DNA of 64,000 nt from Mantis religiosa. Lineage: Eukaryota; Arthropoda; Insecta; Mantodea; Mantidae. The notes below the pieces were generated by a model. That model worked only from the letters and a program-made list of their open reading frames with translations, did no database searches and had not been told where the DNA came from. Location: contig CM060954.1 of NCBI GenBank assembly GCA_030765055.1, positions 108,660,054-108,724,053 on the forward strand. Direction: 5' to 3'. Position numbers and translations under genes: made by a program. Positions 1 through 9,706 of this stretch are shown in pieces. Every line of letters starts with the position of its first letter. Within the stretch, counting starts at the first letter, position 1.

Positions 1-499
1 AAGTTGCACTTACCTATCCTCGTCATGTAATACTTCGTTATGCGAATATTCGACGGCCTACATATGAACCCATTGTTATTTTCACGTTGAATCTCCCCGG
101 TTCCCTCGAATGAGCCCGCTGCTCCCACGGCACAAATATACGAATCCAATACTGCTCAGTAGTGGTGAACCATCCTAAGGACCTCCTACTGACTATGGCA
201 CCTATGTGAAACAGTATAACAATTGCATTTTTCTTCATTATAAAATACACTCCAACTAGACAGGGCAACCAAGCATCTAAAACTATGTCATTTAAATGAA
301 CGGCGAGGAAATAACCAAGAAATTAAGGGAATAAAATAATATGAAAAACATATGTGCACCATGAATATTACATAACATTTAACAATGTTACTTCTTAACA
401 CTTTAAATGACAAACTATTTTGCTACTTATGCCGCTCTTGCTGTACTTACTAAACCGGTTCTCGTACTGCTTTCTGCGGAGCCTCACCGTAATCGATTT

Positions 500-575
500 G
501 AATAGCCATGGTCGTTAAAGTGATATTAAAAGCTAAACGTCGTGGGTTCGAATCTCGGCAACTGCAGTCAAATGT
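500..575 (+). repeat. tRNA-like (B-box) retroposon fragment
   Basis: A B-box-like string GGGTTCGAATCTCGG lies near 542-556, preceded by a degenerate tRNA-like stretch. It resembles the Pol III head of a SINE and is cut off by the mariner starting at 603. No body or target duplication was found, and it is too degenerate to be a tRNA gene. Confidence 0.3.
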
Positions 576-602
576 GATTATAGTAAAGGACGGGCCCAAG
601 TA

Positions 603-1914
603 CGTTGGGGGACCCAAGAAAAACTGAATTGTTGTCCGAAAAACTTTATTGATGAACATTTTTACAAAATTACTTCAGTCACCTTCAAAGTACTCTCCAT
701 TACATGCGATGCACTTGTCGAGTACCTTTTCCCACTGTTGGAAGCATGTTTGGAACCCTTCAAGTTTGGTATTGTTCAGTGCCCTCTGCGAAGCTGTTTT
801 CAGCACCTCCACAGCGCCATAACGCTCCTTCTTAGCGTTTTTTTCATTCGTGCAAATAGGATAAAGTCACACGGCGCTAGGTCCGGCGAATACGGAGCGT
901 GGGGAACGACAGACCACCTCTGAGATGCCAAATAGTGCGTCACTCGTAAGGCCGTGTGTGCTGGAGCGTTGTCGCGATACAGAAACCAGTCACTTGATCG
1001 CCAAAGTTCCGGGCGTTTCTTCCTCACATTCTCTCGCAGACGCCTTGAAACATCCAAGTAAAAGTGCTGGTTAACAGTCTGGCCAGGGGGTACGAATTCC
1101 CGATGCACAATTCCACGAAAATGATAAACGACAATGATCATCTTCACATTTGACATCACTTGCCCTGCCTTTTTAGGTCTGGGAGAGTTGTGAGTCCTCC
1201 ACTGGCTTGACGCTTGCTTGCTTTCTGGGTCATACTCGTAACACCAACTCTCATCCCCTGTAATTAATTTGTTCAAGAAGTTTGGATCACGTGCAATCTC
1301 TGTTTTCAAGTCCTGGCACACATTCATGCGGAAGGTTTTGTGCTCCTGTATGAGAAGGCACGGAACAAATTTAGCGGCAATACGTCTCATGTGCAAATCC
1401 TCCCTCAAAATCCGCGGCATGAGCTCTAATTCTTGTCACTGGTGAAGTTTGGTCGATCGTTTGCCGACGATCCTCGTTTATGTTTTGGCGGACCTTTTCT
1501 ACGTTCTCCTCATTTTGCGATGTTGAAGGACGTCCAAAACGAGCTTGGTCTTCAAAACACATCTCAGCACGCTTAAAGCACCCAAACCACTCGAAAACCT
1601 GTGTGCGGCTCATAGCGTCCTCCTGGAAAGCTTCCTGAAGCATTTGGTTTGTCTCCGTTGCAGTTTTTTTTAAGCAGGAAACAAAATTTCACATACACTC
1701 TTTGTTCTTTTAAAGTTGCCATAACGACTTCGCAGGAGTAACCCGCCAACAGTCAGAGAAACACTACCACACTTGTACGTTCAGCTCTATACTGACGTCG
1801 TCTGCACAGTGGTTTCACGAAGGTCTCCACTAACACCATCTAGCGTGAGAATCCTGCACTAAGTCTAAGAGTGGCAGCGTCCTTGGATTCCGGTTTCTTT
1901 TCGGTCCCCCCTCG
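603..1914 (-). mobile_element. End-to-end mariner element (M1)
   Basis: The element is bounded by TA dinucleotides (601-602 and 1915-1916) and imperfect terminal inverted repeats. Read inward with the TA, the ends are TACGTTGGGGGACCCAAGAA and TACGAGGGGGGACCGAAAAG. Its length of 1312 bp is typical of mariners. It carries a transposase on the minus strand broken by frameshifts, so it can no longer make its own transposase. It landed beside a tRNA-like SINE fragment. Confidence 0.9.
675..1722 (-). pseudogene. Mariner transposase, frameshifted
   Basis: This is the transposase for cut-and-paste movement of element M1. The start is the ATG at 1722 (MATLKEQRVYVKFC...), and the reading runs to TGA at 675-677, about 349 codons, the usual mariner length. 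The N-terminal helix-turn-helix region contains QVFEWFGCFKRAE and GRPSTSQNEE. The catalytic half has GDESWCYEYDPE, RDNAPAHTA and YSPDLAPCDF, the mariner D,D34D set. Three frame breaks are visible: an extra base in the T8 run at 1664-1671, one near 1415-1425, and one in the A/T-rich stretch near 830-845, after which the C-terminus continues (...CIACNGEYFEGD). The catalytic aspartates survive, so the damage is mainly frameshifts, suggesting moderate age. Confidence 0.9.
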
Positions 1915-1916
1915 TA

Positions 1917-2719
1917 AAATAATCGGTGTGATGGCTTGCATGGATGTTGACAGGGTATCGTTTGATCGCAGTTTCTTGTATTTTGCCTTCACATCCAAAC
2001 AAAACAACACTACAATGTAATTGTAAAAAATATAATATTTACAATTGAAAAAAACATCAAAATATTACTATCTTAACCGACTAAGGCCAATACAATATTA
2101 TAATAACAAAACACCGCACTAAAATATTTTAAATTGAATACAGCGTGATGTCACCCCAGGGCAACACCGCCAATTAAATGGGTAAACTATAGTGTTGCAT
2201 ACGACATTTAGTAAATTTGAAGATTCGGGTTAAATACTACACAAGAAACAGTCTATATCAATTCTGAAGGGAAATAAACTAAATGAAATCAGATTCAGAT
2301 TAGAGGTAGTCTCGAAAATCACGAAGCTAATTCAGTGATTTGTTGCGCTAGCTACCTTAACAAATTCATCTGAGCTTAGATGATATTGGGCTACACAGAA
2401 ACACCTCGCTGGCCTTAACATCTAAGAGTAGTGTGCAATAAGAGCTGGAACACTCAAAGGAAGCATTTTTAAATGAAACAATAAATGATATGTAGCCTAT
2501 TTGAGAACTAAGGCTTTTAGGGTGCCTCTTCTTGCACCATTTGCCCGGTGACTCTCGATTTCTCCAGCATAGGGAGCCCACGAATTGCTTAGTATATGTC
2601 TTAGTGATCCTTATAGTTTAAATATAATGAAATTAAATTAAGTGTGGGATTTTGACAAATGAGAGAACTTATAGGCAATAGCACTGTAGTAAAGAGAACC
2701 TCCTGGGTAACGTCTAATA
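1917..2719. other. No gene seen
   Basis: AT-rich DNA between two mariner insertions. The only open frames are short, random-looking and without recognisable motifs. Confidence 0.5.
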
Positions 2720-2721
2720 TA

Positions 2722-3609
2722 CAAAGGCTGTTCAATAAAGGATGATCATAATTTTTTACTTTCATAATTTTTCGCACTAAAATTCAATCTTATTATCTTC
2801 TGTCAACTTAATATGAAACAAACACGCCGTTGTAGTTTGATTGTTGGTACTCCTAGTATCATGTTCAGTATCACCTACCGCTGCAATGGAGGTGACATGC
2901 AGTTAAAGTTTATGTTAGAGGAAGATCCGGAGTTTATTTCAAACGTAAACACCGCTGATGCAATTTGGATACATCATTTTGATCCTCAGAGCAAACAGCA
3001 AAGCTCAGTGCGGAAATTTCCTTCATCATCAACCTCCAAAAAAGCAAAAGTGGTTGCTTCTACTGGGAAAGTTATCGTCATCTCATTCTTTGATATTCAT
3101 GGAATTGTTTATCAGCATGTTGTACCTTCACACACATGGGTAACTGGACAATAGTATAGGGATGTCCTGAAAACATTGCAAGTCAGTATCAGGCGCAAAA
3201 GACCACATTTGCATGAAGCAGGCTCGATGTTGGACCACGGTAATGCGCAACCGCATATTGCCAATGTTGTTGCTGAATATCTTGCAAAAATCAACGTGAA
3301 GTGCATCCCTCACCCTCAATATAGTCCGGATTTAGCCTTATGTGACTTTTTTCTATTCCCTAACTTGAAGAAACACCTTCGTGGGAGGCACTATCCATCA
3401 TCAGAAGCAGTGGTGAAGGCTGTGGAGGCAATTATGAAAGATCTCTCAAAAAATGGTTTCCAAAATGTCTTTGAAGACTGGCAGAAACGATGTGACAAGT
3501 GTATCGCATTCAGGGAAAACTATTTTGAGAAGGACTATCAAAATTATGAGGATGAGTAGAGGTACGTTGTTAAAAGGATCTGTGATCATTCTTTATTGAA
3601 CAGCCCTCG
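2722..3609 (+). mobile_element. N-truncated mariner derivative M2, copy 1
   Basis: TA dinucleotides lie at 2720-2721 and 3610-3611. The left end AAAGGCTGTTCAATAAAGG matches the reverse complement of the right end, AGGGCTGTTCAATAAAG. At 888 bp it is shorter than a 1.3-kb mariner because the transposase DNA-binding half is absent. The same configuration recurs at 52624-53495, 56422-57330 and 62098-62821. This copy also lacks a small hairpin (CCTGGTTC...GAACCAGG) that the other copies carry just inside the 5' part. Confidence 0.88.
2900..3559 (+). pseudogene. Mariner transposase catalytic half (M2 copy 1)
   Basis: Only the catalytic part of a mariner transposase is present. It begins around MQLKFMLEEDPEF and includes WIHHFDPQSKQQSS (family form TWIHHFDPE), GKVIVISFFDIHGIVYQHVV, a degenerate second-aspartate motif (DHGNAQPHIANVV) and YSPDLALCDFFLF. 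An in-frame TAG at about 3152-3154 splits it into two open frames. The protein ends DYQNYEDE with a stop at 3557-3559. The helix-turn-helix domain is missing, so even an undamaged version could not bind the repeats alone. At most it is substrate for a relative's transposase. Confidence 0.85.
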
Positions 3610-3611
3610 TA

Positions 3612-4430
3612 GAAAAAATGGACAGCTTAATCCATGGAAACCTAATCTTTCTTCCGCCTAAATTTCCGTCAATTAACGCTAATAGTGGTTTAGGTATAAA
3701 GCTCAAGTGAACGGACGTATTGAGGACCCACATGTCCATTTTTTACAAAATTGGGTTATCTATGACATTGTACTTTAAATATATAGGCAGATCATAATGT
3801 ATAGAAACCCATGTTGTTCTGGCTAGTGGTGATAGTGCAGAATGTGAGGAAGAGCACACATTCCAACTGGCCGAACTATTTTTAATTCACCATAACCTAT
3901 GAGTCAGGCATGTCGAGATAATGTACCTATAAATGAGAAGAAAAAGCAAAACCTAAGACGATTTGTGCCATTCTTAACAAACGATGAAATTATTCAGAAC
4001 CTCTATGACGACATATACAATTGGTCATATGTGTCAAAGAATGAATCTTGTATAGAATATAATGCCAAATAGTTTCTTTGGTACACTTTGTTTCACTTTT
4101 TGGCCTTGTCAGATATATAGTATGGGTTAAGCAATACTTTATGCATATTTATTACAAAATATTGAGAAAGCCCACATGTTCACTAAATAAATGTTGACAT
4201 AATTTCAAGAAAATGAATCAAGAATGTCTACAGTGAAATGGCATGCTTCCCTCTACATTCATTTCAATGAAAAGTGAAGACAAAAGCTGAATTTAAGAAT
4301 AATTTTAGGAACTGGAATATTTTTTGTATCTCCTGAAACATTCAGTTTTGTTGAAATGTGGAGTATCCCAATATTACGATTCAAGTACATGCATAATAAT
4401 AAGTCACAACAAAAGGTACGTATCTCATTG
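3612..4430. other. No gene seen
   Basis: AT-rich sequence without recognisable coding. A short SINE B-like string (aatagtggtttaggtataaagc, near 3683-3704) is the only repeat trace noticed. Confidence 0.4.
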
Positions 4431-4432
4431 TA

Positions 4433-4870
4433 TATGAGAATCCCTAGTGGTTTATCATGAAACATACGAATCAGTTTGAGAATGTAATACCATGACGGCA
4501 TGTTGGTCTTTTTTTGTAATTTTACGTCCTCCAACGTTAAGTCCTATCGGACGGTGAATAAACTGGGTGAAATGATGCTGAAATGTGTCCAGAGTCCACG
4601 GAGTTTAGAGCTACCCAACATTCGTCTTTAAGTATAATGGAAAACCCCAGAAAAGGCCTTATCCAAGTAGCTCACGCTGACCGAGATTTGAACTCGGGAC
4701 CTCTTGAACGTGAGGCAGTCATACTCCGTCTACGCTTCTGAGGCGGGCATGTTGGTCTTGGAAGCTAAATGGTTAAGAGCTGTCGGACAGAGACTAGGAG
4801 ATCCGTGGTTCAAATCCCAGCCGAGGCATTGAATTTTCCATTCTGACGATCCAAAGCTTAACCGATGTTT
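4433..4870 (+). repeat. SINE B junction, split by a SINE A
   Basis: Positions 4433-4497 match the tail of SINE B (agtggttta...gaatcagtttgag). Positions 4760-4860 match its tRNA-like head and adjoining body (aaatggttaagagc, ccgtggttcaaatcccag, then the attgaatttt string). Between them sits a minus-strand SINE A flanked by a 13-bp duplication. The pre-insertion order was SINE B tail followed directly by SINE B head, as in the tandem array at 6020-6790. The tRNA-like part is diverged. Confidence 0.7.
4511..4746 (-). mobile_element. SINE A copy 1 (tRNA-headed), with TSD
   Basis: A 236-bp non-autonomous retroposon. Read on the minus strand it begins with a tRNA-like head (CCCGCCTC, B-box region GAGTTCAAATCTCGG). 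It continues through the body string that includes GACGAATGTTGGGTAGC and ends near GTTGGAGGACGTAAAATTAC plus an A tract. The 13-bp direct repeats GCATGTTGGTCTT at 4498-4510 and 4747-4759 are the target-site duplication. It inserted at a SINE B tail/head junction, so it is younger than that SINE B. Confidence 0.9.
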
Positions 4871-4891
4871 ATAAAGCAGGATTCCCAGCTC

Positions 4892-5109
4892 GCCCGCCTC
4901 GGTAGCGTAGATGGTAGCGTGTCTGCCTCACGTTCAAGAGAGTGAGTTACCTGTCTAAAGTTTTTTCGAGGTTTTCCCTTATCCTGAAAGACGAATGTCG
5001 GGTAACTCTTGAGCTCTATGGTCCTCGTACTCATTTGAGCATCATTTCACCCATTTCATTCATCGTACGATATGACTTAACGTTGGAGGAAGTAAATTAA
5101 AAAAAATCG
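4892..5109 (+). mobile_element. SINE A copy 2 with B-box deletion
   Basis: The head (GCCCGCCTCGGTAGCGTAGA) and the 3' body (GTTGGAGGAAGTAAATT, then an A tract) match the family. The stretch between GTTCAAGAG and AGTGAG has lost the B-box segment present in other copies. Without a B box the internal Pol III promoter should be dead. A short possible target duplication, CAGCTC, flanks it. Confidence 0.8.
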
Positions 5110-5850
5110 CAGCTCTGTTATGTTGCACAATATGAAGTACCATTCAAGAAGATAATTACATATTTGAACCATATTCTATCCCCTCAAGAGGATACTGCCT
5201 TTACCTGTAAATACGTATGGTTTTCTACATTTAAGAAACTCTTTACTCCAAGAAAAAAGTGCCACGCTTTTTCTTCGTTCCATTTTCTCTCTCTAGTCCG
5301 GTATCCTCCGATTTTTTGTTTCTGTTCCCAGTATTAGTTTTCTCATTTGGTCTGGCACCTTGTTCAGTGTTTCCCACTTTATCACCTGCCATCGTATACC
5401 ATTTATAATGCTCCAGTGGATAATTTTTCTTCGTCGTTCCTTAAAAAGCAACGGGATTTACGGAGTAATTTTGTTCAGTTACTGTCTCTTAGATTCTTTA
5501 GTCCCCTGAATGAAGAGTATGTGATACTTGTAGTTGTTATGTTCATCCTGACGAAAATTAAAAATATAACGAAATAAGCACATTAACAGTGTTGGATAGT
5601 TTGTTTTGGAGTATGACTGTACAGCAACAAACATAAATTTCTAATACAAATTACTAATATACTGTAAAATGTCTTGCGTTACTATCCTATATACGGAGTT
5701 GTAGGTTAGGCAACAATTAAAACAATTGCAACTTCATATGAAGTGAGAATAAGTCTGTACTCTCCTCCAACTATATTGTCATCTTAATATTAGACAAAGA
5801 AGATAAATAGAAAAGTTAAATTCCACCCAACTGATGTTGAAACGAATACA
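5110..5850. other. No gene seen
   Basis: AT-rich non-coding sequence. A 76-codon open frame at 5347-5577 has no recognisable motif and I treat it as chance. Confidence 0.4.
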
Positions 5851-5855
5851 AGGAT

Positions 5856-5984
5856 TTGAAACTGTGGAAACGTAGAGTTAGACTGAAAAATTCAATGCCA
5901 TAGCCGGGATTTGAAGCACGGACAACTGGTCTTCATTCAGCCGCTTTAACCATTGAGCTACTATGGCCAACGTGCCGATATGAG
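5856..5984 (-). repeat. SINE B head, inverted arm
   Basis: The minus strand carries the tRNA-like head of SINE B and its adjoining body (string ending acgtagagttagactg on the plus strand). It faces the plus-strand SINE B at 6020 across a loop of about 20 bases, forming a fold-back. The head here is diverged (ggatttgaagcacgg). Confidence 0.8.
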
Positions 5985-6019
5985 GCAGTTGGAGAATTTA
6001 ATGTCATATCGGGACGTTG

Positions 6020-6790
6020 GCCATAGTATCTCAATGGTTAGAGCGGTTGGACGGAGAACGGAAGATCCGTGATTCAAATTCCGGCTATGGCATTGAATTT
6101 TTCAGTCTGACTCTACGTTTAAAAAATTTAGCCTACACACGGCCAGTGTGAAAGACCTAATAAACGTAATAGTGGTTAACTATAAAGCCCGGGCCTTAAA
6201 GTACTTACACGTTGTAAGTCGCCATTAAGGTAGTTGTCTCATGTATTTATGAGAACTCCTAAGTGGTTTACCAGGAAAATACGAGTCAGTTGGCGAATTT
6301 AATGTCATATCGGCAAGTTGGCCATAGTAGCTCAATGGTTGGACGAAGACCAGAAGATCCGTGATGCAAATCCCGGCTATGGCATTGAATTTTTCAGTCA
6401 AACTCTACGTTTCCACAATTTGGCTTACACACGGCCAGTGTGAAAGAACAATTAATTTCTATTAATTGACCTAATAGTGGTTAACTATAAAGCCTGGGCC
6501 TTAAAGCACTTACAGCATAGTAAGTCAACATTAAGGTACTTGTCTCATGTGTTTATGAGAACTCCTAAGTGGTTTATCAGAAAAATACGAGCCAGTTGTC
6601 GAATTTAATGTCATATCGCCAAGTTGGCCATAGTAGCTCAATGGTTAGTGCCGTTGGACGGAGACCAGAAGATCCGTGATGCAAATACCGGCTATAGCTT
6701 TGAATTTTTCAGTCTGACTCTACGTTTCCACAATTTAGCCTACACACGAGCAGTGTGAAAGAACAATTAATTTCCATTTTAAGCTGTATA
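6020..6790 (+). repeat. SINE B tandem array, three units of about 300 bp
   Basis: Three units begin with the tRNA-like head at about 6020, 6321 and 6627; the third is truncated and followed by the CT tract. The consensus head has a perfect 7-bp acceptor-like stem (GCCATAG with CTATGGC), a D-arm-like GCTC...GAGC and a B-box-like GTGGTTCAAATCCC, marking it as tRNA-derived. Unit 2 lost bases after CAATGGTT. The body contains ttgacctaatagtggttaac and the tail ends gaatttaatgtcatatcggc, joined directly to the next head. The tandem order suggests transcription or copying of multimers. Confidence 0.85.
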
Positions 6791-6813
6791 AAGAAGAGGT
6801 GTGTTTAGAAAAT

Positions 6814-6814
<1 letters not shown>

Positions 6815-6894
<80 letters not shown>
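6815..6894. repeat. (CT)40 microsatellite
   Basis: An uninterrupted CT dinucleotide tract of 80 bases directly downstream of the truncated third SINE B unit, followed by a short tgtgtgtg run. Confidence 0.98.
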
Positions 6895-6898
<4 letters not shown>

Positions 6899-7580
6899 GT
6901 GTGTGTGATATCTAAGTAATGTGTCTCCATGGATGCAACACAAAGTGTTGCAATAAAATCCTCATACCTGAGGTGTTGAATTCACATAATTACCTTAATT
7001 CACTTTTAAACCAATATTAAACCAATTATTCTTATATCTGCTTCACTTTAATGGGCGAATATATTTCTGGAAGTGATTTTACTCATATTTATCTGTAGCT
7101 ACAGCAAGAATAGAGGAATACAGTAGAATAACAAAACGATCTCAGAAATGTTGAACTACAGAAGAAAACTTCCCTTGATATATGTTTAACGAGACCAACC
7201 CTTTTAATGCATTTATGAATAACTTTATTCATCCTTTACGGTTCACCAGCTATGTAAGAAGAGGACTTCAGGGTCTGCTCCCTAAAAATTCAATATATAA
7301 TCCATTGTTCTTGGCGCATTTTAAATATATGGTAATTGAATCTTAATAAAACAATTGTTAAGAAACATCGAAAAGTGTTAAAAGCATTGCCATGTATGGG
7401 CCGGAGACCTCAGAATTTGAAGAAGCTCATTCGTTCTTTGAAAGACGCTGAACTAAGCACAAAGTACAATGCGATCCAAATAAATCTGAACCACTTCAAT
7501 AGGCCATAACTTTTGAACCAATAATAGGACACACATGCAACTTTGGGAGAATACAATACCCAATTGGAAAATTACATTAC
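6895..7580. other. No gene seen
   Basis: AT-rich spacer. The segment from about 7460 is probably the 3' non-coding end of the transposase relic that follows. Confidence 0.4.
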
Positions 7581-7582
7581 AC

Positions 7583-7990
7583 TATTACACTATTTTATGT
7601 CCTCCACCAGTATCTATACATGTTTGCACTCGTCTCACCATATTCTCTGTAGTTTTACGGAGAGTATTCTTGGCAATGTTACTTATTTTAGTTCGAATGG
7701 ATTCCTTAAGGACATCAATTGTCCGTGGCCTATTCTTGTACACTCTATTTTTATATGCCCCTACAAGAAAAAATTCGGTGAGTTTAGGTGAGGGGATTTG
7801 GTAGGTTACAGACCTTTAGAGATTATTCGATCATGAAAGAAATTGGTTACAAGTTTCTTAGTGTCTTATGGCACTCCTGCTCAATCTTGCTGGAAATAAC
7901 CTTCTCTCAATTCGATATCATCCAGCTGCTCCATAAATGCCTTGAAGATACCCATATAAACTTCAGTGTCTACAGCCGTATCAAAGAAAA
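7583..7990 (-). pseudogene. Transposase C-terminal relic, mariner-like
   Basis: Reading the minus strand from about 7985 gives VYMGIFKAFMEQLDD, then YFQQD with a stop where GAT is expected, then DRIISKGL. A decayed PDL..PDFFLWG motif follows (read as PHLNSPNFFLVGAYKNRVY), then KNRPRTIDVLKESIRTKI and NMVRRVQTCIDTGGGH before the stop. From memory this matches the C-terminal catalytic half of a Tc1/mariner-superfamily transposase common in arthropods (family form QQDGA...SPDL..PDFFLWG). It contains a stop, frame changes and loss of the last aspartate. No terminal repeats were identified. Confidence 0.7.
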
Positions 7991-8325
7991 TTAAGACATA
8001 TAGGCCTGCCAACTGTCAACAATTGTCAGTGTTGTCAATTCTCTTAGAGGCACTGAGATTAAAATAACTTTCTACATTGTATGAGCTTTGAAAGGGAAAT
8101 TATGGCCTTCAAATGGTTCAGGGTTATTGGAATCAAATTTTCATTCGCGGTCACCGTTTTAGTACACGTTTCTGGACAAGAGATGTATTTCCGATGCAAT
8201 TTTGGTCTCGAAATCTTAGGAATAATGGAATACTTCCTATAGTAAAGTATGTAAGTAGCAGAGAATGTAGCGTTGGTGAAATCTTCATACTTAAATAAAA
8301 CTATTTGTACTGAATTTTCAATTTT

Positions 8326-8439
<114 letters not shown>

Positions 8440-8482
8440 CAAGCAGAGATAGAACAATATGAATTCAGTTATTTTATTACAT

Positions 8483-9706
8483 GTTTCAAATGGGAAGAGT
8501 TCTCGCCTCTAGCAAATCAAATGCATTAGAGCCTTCAGCGTTTCCATCTCGTTACCCCCAATATTTTAATATTTCCCCCTCTCTTTCACACACAATAGCG
8601 AGTTTCCTTGGCACTAAACTTAAGGGAACGCAAGCTAAATTTACAAAAGTTTTATAATAATGCAGTTGTTGAAATAACAATTACAACATTGATATTCGTA
8701 TATTACTCACATGTTTTAAGTATATGGTTTAAAAGCACTTATAGTTTATGAATTAATTTTTTTTTCTAATCCAACGAAAATGCCAGCGATGCATTCATAT
8801 GGCTGTGAATGTTATTTACGTTAAGAGATAATTCGTCATTGTCCTGGTCTTCATCATCTTAGTATTGTAAATGTATAATGATAGATCCCAAAATTTCAAT
8901 ACGTGCTATTTCTTTCCAAAAGTCATCTTCTTGTAGTTTTTCTGATGTCTCACGCAGGTTACGTAGTCTTGTTGTGTTCCTTGTCAATTTCTTCGTGAAT
9001 AAGTCGTTCAACTTCAGTCAGTTTAAAAGTATTACTTCTGCTTGCAATATAATTTGAGCCCGCATTAACTTAATTGGATTGTTCTGGCAGTAGTAACTGG
9101 GAAGGTGGTTTATAATACCTCATGTCTCATTTCAATTGCAAGCTAATCCAGCTGATACACTTTCCTGATTTTTAAAGGGAAGAACAAATGAATAATGTTG
9201 CTTTGAACTATCTAGAATAAATAAAGATTATGAATCCATTCATAAACAAAAATATGTGACCAGACACGTTCTACCAGGCCAGTAAGAAGTGTATTGTATC
9301 CTCTCGTTTGAACTTAATAAACACGTTGGCTTATTAAAAGTACTTTTTATTACATGTTAAAGGTTTATGTTTCAGTTCTGAGCAATTGTAAATATACGTA
9401 CACGCATACATGCCCACCAATTCATTACATTGTTTACGACGTGATGCATTATTACAATATAATAGTGCTTTATTTGTATTAGGAAACCTATATAAAATCA
9501 AAATGTAGGGTTTTTACGGTTCTGTTTGAGACATTACTCTTTACCTTCCTCATGGATCAGTTTTTACAAAATCTGAATTTTTGTCTTAGCGCGGATAGTA
9601 TTTATTAGAAATTGATTAGGTTGGCGCTCGTCACACCCAACATCTAGGACTCCGATTGGTTGGTCACCTAGCAGCGCTCAAGGACAACCATAATCCCATT
9701 TGAAAC
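8483..9706 (-). mobile_element. IS630/DDE_3-like DNA transposon, copy 1
   Basis: The left end GTTTCAAATGGGAAG has a decayed inverted counterpart at the right end (cccatttgaaac, ending 9706). A second copy at 36116-37757 aligns along most of its length, including non-coding stretches such as acgtacacgcatacatgcc and ggactccgattggttg. A transposase C-terminal relic lies inside on the minus strand. The exact ends and target duplication were not resolved. Confidence 0.75.
8800..9165 (-). pseudogene. DDE_3-like transposase C-terminus, decayed
   Basis: On the minus strand I read NNPIKLMRAQI, a degenerate NPIEL.WAQ motif, then SNTFKLTEVERLIHEEI and an acidic tail (DDEDQDNDELSLN). The glutamate of the NPIEL motif, which completes the catalytic triad in IS630/Tc1-type transposases, reads as lysine here. 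Frameshifts and stops interrupt it. The better-preserved relative is at 36400-36760, and its parallel reading supports the assignment. Confidence 0.65.
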
